From an uncultured Cyclobacteriaceae bacterium (lineage in GTDB: Bacteria; Bacteroidota; Bacteroidia; Cytophagales; Cyclobacteriaceae): a stretch of DNA of 63,268 nt. A model generated the notes under the pieces. That model was not told the DNA's origin. It did no database searches and saw only the letters and a program-made list of their open reading frames with translations. The position numbers and the translations under genes are program-made. Shown here one piece after another: positions 9,651 to 15,852 of this stretch (the first letter of the stretch is position 1; each line of letters starts with the position of its first letter). The DNA is taken from contig CANLOE010000029.1 in the NCBI GenBank assembly GCA_947492745.1, positions 1 through 63,268 of the forward strand. The letters run 5' to 3'.

Positions 9651-9814
9651 CCCAGAATGTTCGTTGGAACTTCGTCATGAGGACTTAAATGGCAATACAT
9701 CAGGGTGTTTTCTTGGATTCAGTGTGTACCGCTACGGTTAATTCAAAAAACGTATTCATTTACTGATTTGAAGCCAGTTAAGTCCGGAATAGATTTTCTA
9801 ATGGACATTTTGGG
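9651..9814. mobile_element. MITE F3, copy a (164 bp)
   Basis: Ends CCCAGAATGTTCG and GGACATTTTGGG. A perfect 5-bp target duplication TTTAT lies at 9646-9650 and 9815-9819. It is inserted between the toxin and immunity genes. Confidence 0.85.
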
Positions 9815-9819
9815 TTTAT

Positions 9820-9947
9820 GTTTTAAATTTTACAGGCCATTTTTTCTGGTCGGACTTTCGTGATAGCGCCGCTATCACGAAAGTTTTCAACGCAGAATAG
9901 GACAATATGAATAGGAAGGTATGGACATTTGAAAGTGTAAGTTTGTA
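9820..9947. mobile_element. Degenerate F1 relative with long central hairpin
   Basis: The right end reads GTGTAAGTTTGTA and the interior follows the F1 order, including AACGCAGAATAGGACAATATG, but the left terminus is lost. The centre is a perfect 14-bp hairpin (9854-9884, ACTTTCGTGATAGC and complement) that could end transcription coming from the toxin gene. Confidence 0.6.
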
Positions 9948-9961
9948 TAGAACATACTATT

Positions 9962-10255
9962 ATGAATATGATTTTAGAAGATAAATATCCTAATGCATTT
10001 CAGTTTTTCGTGGGCTATTTTCCAGAGGCCGACATGGAGAACAAGACAGACCAGCAGGTCGTAGAGGAGTTTTGTAGCGATAATCCTAAAAAGCTACTGA
10101 TCAAGACAAAAAAAGAATTGATAGCTCTCAGTGAAGATAGTAGTCTTTGGGAAACCATTAGTATTGAGGCCAATCGCCACTTTAATGAAAGTGAAGAAAT
10201 GGCCGCTTGGTTGGGCATGATTCTACTCGAATTACAGGAAAACATGGAGGAGTAA
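9962..10255 (+). CDS. CdiI-like contact-dependent inhibition immunity protein
   Basis: A 97-residue acidic, soluble protein without signal peptide. The pattern YPNAFQFFVGYFPEADMEN, followed by VVEEFCSDNP, a run of helix and WLGMILLELQ near the end, fits a widespread family of small CDI immunity proteins that usually begin with FxxFxGYFHxD. In such systems the immunity protein binds and blocks the toxin in the cytoplasm. Its position next to the RNase A-like toxin gene makes it the likely cognate partner. The 400-bp gap between the two is unusual and is mostly filled by two miniature elements; without them the genes would lie about 100 bp apart. The translation start is MNMILEDKYP; the second Met is an alternative. 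Confidence 0.65.
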   Translation: MNMILEDKYPNAFQFFVGYFPEADMENKTDQQVVEEFCSDNPKKLLIKTKKELIALSEDSSLWETISIEANRHFNESEEMAAWLGMILLELQENMEE

Positions 10256-11039
10256 GCCGGAACTGCCTGACCATCGCTTTTCAAGGCCTCGTTTTATCTT
10301 AAGGTGGCCATGATAAATTTACATTTTGTGCATACCGATTAAAAATATACCTTCGGACTGATATGTGTAGGGAATCATGCGAAGTTTCATGACTACGGCT
10401 GTGCAAAAACTTTAGAAAATCTTGAGCTTGAATCAGATTCCCATCATTGTATATCTTGATGCTTTTTTCGCTTTCAGAATCAGGTTTTTTCATGTGCTGG
10501 CTAGCAGGCTTCTTGTATGCAAAGTTCCATGCCCTCATCAGGTATGGTTTGTGTTCTGTCGCTGCGCAGCAGATAGGCATAGATTCCTTGCTTCCTTTTA
10601 CGAAGAGAAGTGGACATTCGCCTTTTTAGTTGTTCCGGAGAGGTAAAATGCCTGTGAATATGTGTATAGGCCGTTTCTTTATCGAATATAACCTCTTGAT
10701 TGTGTACAATGAGGTCTCCATGCAAAACTCTTTTTTCAACTTGCCAAGTAAAACCGCTATCCATACACTGGAGTATGCTCATGGGAGCGATACCATTCAG
10801 GTGATGCTGTATTTCGGCCAAAAGTCCAACCCCTGTGACATAATGAGTTTGAATGATTTTAACAGTTCTAGCAGTTTTCATAGGTTTTTTGCTTTTACAT
10901 GATGTTAATGTAGTTCAAGTGTTAAAGGTCACACCCATACACTCATTTTATTCTAAAACTTTTCAAATCGATTCAAGTAAATACTCTTTTTGAGAGATGT
11001 TTTGAAATGTATATGCTAAAAGAAGTATATACAGCAATG
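10256..11039. other. Intergenic; one doubtful minus-strand frame
   Basis: A 126-codon open frame lies on the minus strand at 10501-10881, but it resembles no family I know and frames of similar length occur on the other strand, so I do not call it a gene. No MITE ends were found here. Confidence 0.3.
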
Positions 11040-11194
11040 AAGTGATTTAGACTTTTTCCTTTACCTGCGAATTTCACATTTAGCATCCTGATTTTGTCTT
11101 TTTTAAGTTCCGTAGCTTCGGCCATACAAAAAAAGCCTTCGACAAGGCACAAAAGCCAAAATTATCGGTGCCAAACAAAAAGTCTAAATCACTT
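11040..11194. mobile_element. MITE F6, copy 1 (155 bp)
   Basis: Perfect 18-bp terminal inverted repeats, AAGTGATTTAGACTTTTT and its complement. The left half matches the right half of the F6 copy at 26604-26733, so the two copies are in opposite orientation. Confidence 0.75.
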
Positions 11195-11236
11195 TAATGG
11201 GTAAGGTTGAAGAAAGTGAAAAGAAAACAACGTGAC

Positions 11237-11290
11237 TTGGAGACTATTTTTGAAATTAGTTGAACAATTTGTTGTCACCTATCTAAATAA
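11237..11290. mobile_element. MITE F5 end fragment
   Basis: TTGGAGACTATTTTTGAAATT followed by a segment like that inside F5 at 15221 (AATTTGTTNTCACYTAT). Only one end is present. Confidence 0.4.
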
Positions 11291-11530
11291 TTTTTAGCGA
11301 ATAAGGATAGAAGCAATGGAAAGAAGCCTGAGGTCTACACCATGATATACATTTCACTTACTGGATATCTCTACCCTCAAAATATAAATAATTTACTAGT
11401 AAGACAATGTATTTTTGGAAAGGGTTGTAAACATTCTTCGAAATAGGACTGAAAATTTGGAAATCAACGGAATACCGTAATAAGTCCACCTGAAGCCATT
11501 TTCAGCAAAAGGGTCAGTACCGGTAGCTTA

Positions 11531-11615
11531 TACAAACTTAGCTTTTAAATATCGCCTTGATTGAAACCAAAATGACCCGCGGAATCTTATACGACATTTA
11601 AAACCCAAATTTGTA
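11531..11615. mobile_element. MITE F1, copy C (85-bp internally deleted form)
   Basis: Both F1 ends are intact (TACAAACTTAGC and CCCAAATTTGTA) with target duplication TTA at 11528-11530 and 11616-11618. About 75 bp of the centre is missing. The breakpoint falls between two ATCGCC repeats present in full copies, which suggests deletion by recombination or slippage. Confidence 0.85.
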
Positions 11616-11618
11616 TTA

Positions 11619-12050
11619 TGTATATGAAACCAGCAACTATAGGCATAGATTGTAGCCTTTTACTATTGCCTGTACCTAGTGTGAGGACTCACAATAATCG
11701 TATCCACCCGTTGTCGTACCCAAGCTCGGGAAGCATACGACCCTTCTGATTTTTGCTCTACCGTAATTCCCATGCCAAGGAAAACATCCCAAAATTGGAA
11801 TATGCTATATCAAGAACAAGAGTGTTGTCCGGGCGATATCATTATCACTGAATAACTCGCTGGAAAGAACAAAAGTTTGCGGGTCAGTAGCTTAGGTTCC
11901 TGCTTGTAGTGTAGAGGGAAAGTAGTGATGTCCTTTTAAGAGCAATTGAGGCAATTTTCTTATCAGAGAAAACTTTAATGCATTTTGGCGATGTTTTTAG
12001 TTATTTCAACTCTATTTTATTCCATTCGTCGATGTATTTACTTTTCGTTG
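11619..12050. other. Intergenic, nothing recognised
   Basis: No coding frame, terminal repeat or strong hairpin seen. Confidence 0.4.
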
Positions 12051-12058
12051 TATTTTTG
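12051..12058 (+). promoter_or_regulatory. Putative -7 element for the gene at 12119
   Basis: TATTTTTG matches the Bacteroidota TAnnTTTG box and lies about 60 bases before the start codon. A clear -33 TTG is not seen. Confidence 0.35.
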
Positions 12059-12118
12059 CCTTCCGATTTGCATAGGTGTCAGTAAGAAATTATTTTTTTA
12101 ACTACTCACACTACTGAT

Positions 12119-12499
12119 ATGAGATTTCTGTCTTTGATTTTTATTGTTTTCCTTTATACTTCCACGGCCTTTGCTCAAGGGGAATATACTTCACCAAAGC
12201 CATCATGCGAAGTTCGGGTTTCATCTTACTCTAGTTCCGGTCCTTCTTCCATGCTTCCCCAGAATCAGGACGAACCCAAAGAGTATGACTTTGCCACTAT
12301 TGAGCGTCAAATGAATCAAGCAATGTTGGATGACCACTGCGACTCTTGTGAGGAAGAAGTAAATCAATTGTGGTTCCAGCAATTCATAGCATTTCAAGAT
12401 GAGGGTTATACACTCGATGAAGCGGATGAGCTGGCCATGCTTACAGCACTGAAAACCCGTAGCCTATGCTTCTCGACAAGCTGGGTATATAGTAGATGA
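12119..12499 (+). CDS. Small secreted protein of unknown function
   Basis: A 126-residue protein beginning with a clear signal peptide, MRFLSLIFIVFLYTSTAFAQ, cleaved after Gln20. The mature part is acidic and holds four cysteines: one near residue 30, a CDSC pair in DDHCDSCEEE, and one in LCFSTSW, so disulfides or metal binding are possible. I recognise no domain. The gene stands alone between two repeat-rich gaps, close to the toxin/immunity pair and the RiPP-like gene, so it may belong to the same accessory stretch. Confidence 0.65.
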   Translation: MRFLSLIFIVFLYTSTAFAQGEYTSPKPSCEVRVSSYSSSGPSSMLPQNQDEPKEYDFATIERQMNQAMLDDHCDSCEEEVNQLWFQQFIAFQDEGYTLDEADELAMLTALKTRSLCFSTSWVYSR

Positions 12500-12773
12500 T
12501 GATACTCCTATACTGCAAGCCTCAGCAAAGATCTGATCTAGGAGAAAAAAGAGAACTCTTATAGAATACTACTTCGACTCCGATCATGTCCAAGGTATTG
12601 TCATGAGGGTTCTTGAGAATGCAATAAATTGGTAGTTTTTATTGTGCCCAGCTACCGTTAGTTCAAAGAACACATTGAAGTGATTCGAAGTATTTAAATA
12701 CTACTTCTTTTTTGGACAAAAAGTTTGATTTCAAATGATATCATGCTTTTGTCAACTACTTTTTAGTTGTTGT

Positions 12774-12798
12774 CAACCAGCTGAAAAATAGCTGGTTG
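12774..12798. terminator. Hairpin, possible terminator
   Basis: CAACCAGCT and AGCTGGTTG around a 7-nt A-rich loop, about 275 bases after the gene at 12119-12499. There is no clear U-run. Confidence 0.35.
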
Positions 12799-12832
12799 AA
12801 TAGTGGTAATTTAAGATTGAAAATAATTTTAA

Positions 12833-12996
12833 CCTAAATCATGCGTTGGGACTTCGTAACGAGGGTTTAAATGTCAATAAATCAGGGGGGTATTGGATTT
12901 AGCATAGCACTGCTATGGTGAATTCAAAAAACTTAGTGCCACGACCGGTTTGCAGCTATTTAGACCCACAGTAGATTTTCCAATGCATGGTCCAGG
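12833..12996. mobile_element. MITE F3, divergent copy (164 bp)
   Basis: Ends CCTAAATCATGCGTTGG and CATGGTCCAGG. Target duplication TTTAA at 12828-12832 and 12997-13001. It ends 18 bp before the RiPP-like start codon, where promoter or leader would be expected. Confidence 0.75.
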
Positions 12997-13019
12997 TTTA
13001 ACTCTAAATTAAGTTTACC

Positions 13020-13223
13020 ATGAAGACAAAAAAAATGAATTTGAAAACGTTGAAAGTAAACAGTTTCATAACCGGTGTAAAGAAGGATAGCGATATGCAG
13101 ACCATTAAATCAGGAATGCATTTTGCGATTATAAAAACAATCAACGATGCTTACTGTAGGGATACAGGCCCTGCAAAATGCCTAATCTATACAGGTCATC
13201 GTGCTTGCGACCATACCTGTTGA
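13020..13223 (+). CDS. Orphan RiPP precursor, Bacteroidota class I lanthipeptide-like
   Basis: A 67-residue peptide. The N-terminal half, MNLKTLKVNSFITGVKKDSD then MQTIKSG, follows the leader pattern common in Bacteroidota lanthipeptide (pinensin-type) precursors: a Leu/Lys-rich start, an LKVxSFxT box, then a TxKGG-like processing site (here TIKSG). The presumed core of about 34 residues, starting MHFAIIKTIND, holds four Cys and five Thr, including DTGPAKCLIYTGHRACDHTC at the end, suitable for thioether rings. No dehydratase, cyclase or peptidase/transporter gene is in the window, so maturation would need enzymes encoded elsewhere. A strong terminator follows at 13261. The lanthipeptide assignment rests on leader pattern alone. 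Confidence 0.62.
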   Translation: MKTKKMNLKTLKVNSFITGVKKDSDMQTIKSGMHFAIIKTINDAYCRDTGPAKCLIYTGHRACDHTC

Positions 13224-13260
13224 TGTTCTAAGCATTGCACAGATCATAACAATCACAAAA

Positions 13261-13291
13261 TCTCCCTTTCAATTTATATATGAAAGGGAGA
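13261..13291. terminator. Bidirectional terminator
   Basis: Perfect 11-bp arms TCTCCCTTTCA and TGAAAGGGAGA with an AT loop, between the converging RiPP-like gene and the minus-strand T9SS gene. Confidence 0.7.
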
Positions 13292-13336
13292 GATACTAAA
13301 TTCGGCCGATCGATCGTACCAAGCGTGTCAGGACAA

Positions 13337-13810
13337 TCAGTTGATCAATATGAATTCCGTTTTCAGTGAAGTTGAAGTTCTGACCTTTACGAAATAAGTC
13401 CCCTTCTGATAGGAAGAAAAATCGATTTCACTGTTCAGTATTTCTGATTGGAATTCTTGATGAACCAATTTACCGTTCATATCGAATATACTTAATTGTA
13501 CTTCCTTTCCCTCACCACCGTAGTATCCTATGATACCGATATCTTGGATAGGGTTAGGATATATCATCAGACCGCTTTCGGAATAATCAGCTGCATCTTC
13601 GGCCTCCCCCATAGAGGGCAATGAATTCAGGTGCAATGTCTGTTCTTCACTTTCAGGATTTTTCAATCCTGCATCCACTTCACTATGAGTACTACTTACC
13701 GTCCCTCTAGCGATAGTTTGCGCATGAGAGGAAAAAGAAAATAAACTCAAAGAGAAAACTACAATAGCACAACTTAGAAAACTTTTGAGATTTGAAGCAT
13801 GGTTTTTCAT
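13337..13810 (-). CDS. Small T9SS-secreted protein, function unknown
   Basis: A 157-residue protein with an N-terminal signal peptide ending SSHAQ (about residue 31), a short low-complexity middle of about 45 residues, and a C-terminal T9SS type A sorting domain (about 80-157) with MIYPNPIQDIGIIGYYG and KGTYFVKVRT. Nearly the whole mature chain is the sorting domain, so the exported cargo is only some 50 residues long. It may be a remnant of a larger protein that has lost its catalytic part, or a deliberately small surface protein. Confidence 0.8.
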   Translation of the reverse strand: MKNHASNLKSFLSCAIVVFSLSLFSFSSHAQTIARGTVSSTHSEVDAGLKNPESEEQTLHLNSLPSMGEAEDAADYSESGLMIYPNPIQDIGIIGYYGGEGKEVQLSIFDMNGKLVHQEFQSEILNSEIDFSSYQKGTYFVKVRTSTSLKTEFILIN

Positions 13811-14323
13811 GATTTGAAAAATTTGATTAATCTGTTAAATGTTAGGTATCGTTTGTATCACTGATTTTACACTTCGAAAGTAGAAAATAATACTATTATA
13901 AAAAAATAATTAACAGTATGATTTTTTTAAGTAATATAAACTGACCATTGAAGTAAATTTGAATATATACACTGATTATCAGTTGTTTATATGTTTTTAT
14001 TATTTGTACAATTTTTATTCAAATTTTGTATTATTTTTTTAATCCCTATTCTGTTCTTTCTCGAAAAAGAGTTTTTTTTCTTAGGTTTTAATCTGTATGG
14101 AATTTGTGGGCAAGAGAAATCTTCAAAAATTGGATAGATGTATAAGCGTTTGGGTTAATTGGTTATATTCTCCATAAATATACTTATTTCGTATTCTACT
14201 TATTATATAAGATTAGTCAATCAATGTACTGATAATCAGTAAATTATAATATTTAGATGTGTTGAAATGTTCCTGGCTTCACAAAGGATAAGGTTTGATA
14301 ATGGGCATTGATCATTTTGGGTT
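13811..14323. promoter_or_regulatory. AT-rich upstream region with two ACTGATNATCAGT palindromes
   Basis: Very A+T-rich DNA upstream of the small T9SS gene. ACTGATTATCAGT at 13971-13983 and ACTGATAATCAGT at 14228-14240 are 13-bp near-perfect palindromes of the same sequence on opposite strands, candidate operator sites. Confidence 0.35.
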
Positions 14324-14326
14324 TAA

Positions 14327-14486
14327 TACAAACTTAGCTTTTAAATATCGCCTATCTTCCTGTTCATTTTGCTTCACTCTGCGTTGACAATCCTCGGGAT
14401 AGCGCTGCTATCCCTGCGGTTATCGCCTTGATTGAAACCAAAATGACCCGCGGAATCTTGTACGACATTTAAAACCCAAATTTGTA
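14327..14486. mobile_element. MITE F1, copy D (160 bp)
   Basis: Begins TACAAACTTAGC, ends CCCAAATTTGTA, target duplication TAA at 14324-14326 and 14487-14489. The left flank is an F2 end (ATCATTTTGGG) and the right flank an F5 end (AACAGTCTCTTA), so it sits at an F2/F5 junction. Confidence 0.85.
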
Positions 14487-14638
14487 TAAAACAGTCTCTT
14501 AGGCCCATGACAATTCTGAGTGATGTCATTTGCTGATTGGACTAGTGCCTGATCTGACTCGAATTGAAAATAGGGCATTGTCAAGCTAGCGTATTGATAC
14601 GCGGGTCCATGGTCGCTCGTTCGGAGAGGAGCAACGTT

Positions 14639-15172
14639 TCAGTGTTTTTTTCTTTGCCGGTGATAAGCTTTTATGGTCGTCTGTAATCCTTTGAAGTCCA
14701 ACTTTCCCTGTCGTGCTTTCAAATGGTCCAATATGGCCAGCCCCTTACTGAGCTGGCTATCTATGTTTTTAACACGAGAGACAATATAGATAAGGCTACG
14801 CTGCTTACCAGGGGTCAGTGTTTGGAAAAATTTCCGGCCCTCGTCATCCTGATCTAGGAGTACCCGAAAAGACTCGGGCATTTCCATACCGTATTCACTA
14901 GTATCTTTTATCAGCTGTACTTTGATCGAATCTCCAATGGATAGCTCCAGTTGGCGATGGACAGCTTTATTGATCAGGATAAAATAATTACCCTCTCTGG
15001 GCATCAAGGCACACTGCAAGCGTAACTTATCATTTAGTAGACAAATGACCCGTCGGTTATTTCCGTCGATATAGGCTTCTGCCTCGGGCATAGGTATAGG
15101 GATGTGTATATCCCACAAATCGGTATCGTCAAATCTTTCCAGTGTGGAAATAAAAAATCGGGAATCAGACAT
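14639..15172 (-). CDS. YdeI/OmpD-associated family protein with DUF1905 domain
   Basis: A 177-residue cytosolic protein. Residues about 8-95 fit the DUF1905 beta-barrel-like domain (FDDTDLWDIHIPIPMPEA to ELSIGDSIKVQLIKD). Residues about 105-177 fit the YdeI/OmpD-associated helical domain (FFQTLTPGKQRSLIYIVSRVKN). Bacterial relatives are annotated as bacteriocin-protection proteins from limited genetic evidence; the biochemical role is unknown. The gene stands alone. Confidence 0.78.
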   Translation of the reverse strand: MSDSRFFISTLERFDDTDLWDIHIPIPMPEAEAYIDGNNRRVICLLNDKLRLQCALMPREGNYFILINKAVHRQLELSIGDSIKVQLIKDTSEYGMEMPESFRVLLDQDDEGRKFFQTLTPGKQRSLIYIVSRVKNIDSQLSKGLAILDHLKARQGKLDFKGLQTTIKAYHRQRKKH

Positions 15173-15220
15173 TTCAAGAGGTAATGAGTGAAAGAGACGT
15201 TTCTATAATAGAAGCTATTT

Positions 15221-15435
15221 AGAGACTGTTTTGAAGATATTATTTTAGAATTTGTTATCACTTATTTTGGATAGGACCGAGCGTTAAAATAATGCCGCGA
15301 GGGCATTATCAGTGAAGGGGCCGGTCCTGCCGCGTGAGCCATTGACAAAGATAGCATGTCGCGTTAGCTAGCGCAAATTTCAACGAAATCAAGAAGTACA
15401 TAAGAAAGAAAAAGATACATTTTAAAACAGTCTCT
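15221..15435. mobile_element. MITE F5, full copy (215 bp)
   Basis: Terminal inverted repeats AGAGACTGTTTTGAA and TTTAAAACAGTCTCT. Inner blocks GACCGAGCG, GGCCGGTCCTGCCGCGTGAGCC and GATAGCATGTCGCG are shared with 46198-46392, 42648-42830 and 60951-61121. I could not identify a target duplication. Confidence 0.75.
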
Positions 15436-15576
15436 AAGATACTATGAAAACATAATTACAATAAGAGGCAACCATTTGACCCAAAAGGCATAAAACATCA
15501 ATAGACAATAGGCTGAATCTGGAATAATCCATATATGCAATAGGGCTACCATTGAAAGTTTCAATTGAATACGATA

Positions 15577-15607
15577 AGAGGTCGTTTCGAAGACGAAACG
15601 ACCTCTT
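15577..15607. terminator. Terminator-like hairpin downstream of LRR gene
   Basis: Perfect 14-bp arms AAGAGGTCGTTTCG and complement with tetraloop AAGA, about 245 bases beyond the stop of the minus-strand LRR gene. Confidence 0.55.
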
Positions 15608-15695
15608 TCATTAGTTGTCCAGAGTCAGGTAATTGGCCTTGAAGTTCGCCACTTTCATTGATTGGCGAATTGCTACACAGTACGATGCAAGATCA

Positions 15696-15748
15696 AGAGA
15701 CTGTTTTTGAATTATATATAACTAAGGATACTGTTCAAAACAGTCTCT
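15696..15748. mobile_element. Minimal F5 (53 bp, only the two ends)
   Basis: AGAGACTGTTTTTGAA and TTCAAAACAGTCTCT facing each other with about 20 bases between them, as if the interior had been deleted. Confidence 0.55.
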
Positions 15749-15852
15749 AAGGGCTGCCCAATATATTGACTATGCCGAAGAAAGTATCCGTTTTCACTCT
15801 CTAGGTAAATTTGCCAAAACCCGTGAATCTCATGGAAATACCGCTTAACGGA

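Noticed and set aside
10501-10881. A 126-codon open frame on the minus strand
   Set aside because: It has no recognisable domain, signal or partner, and similar-sized frames overlap it on the other strand; coding evidence is too weak.
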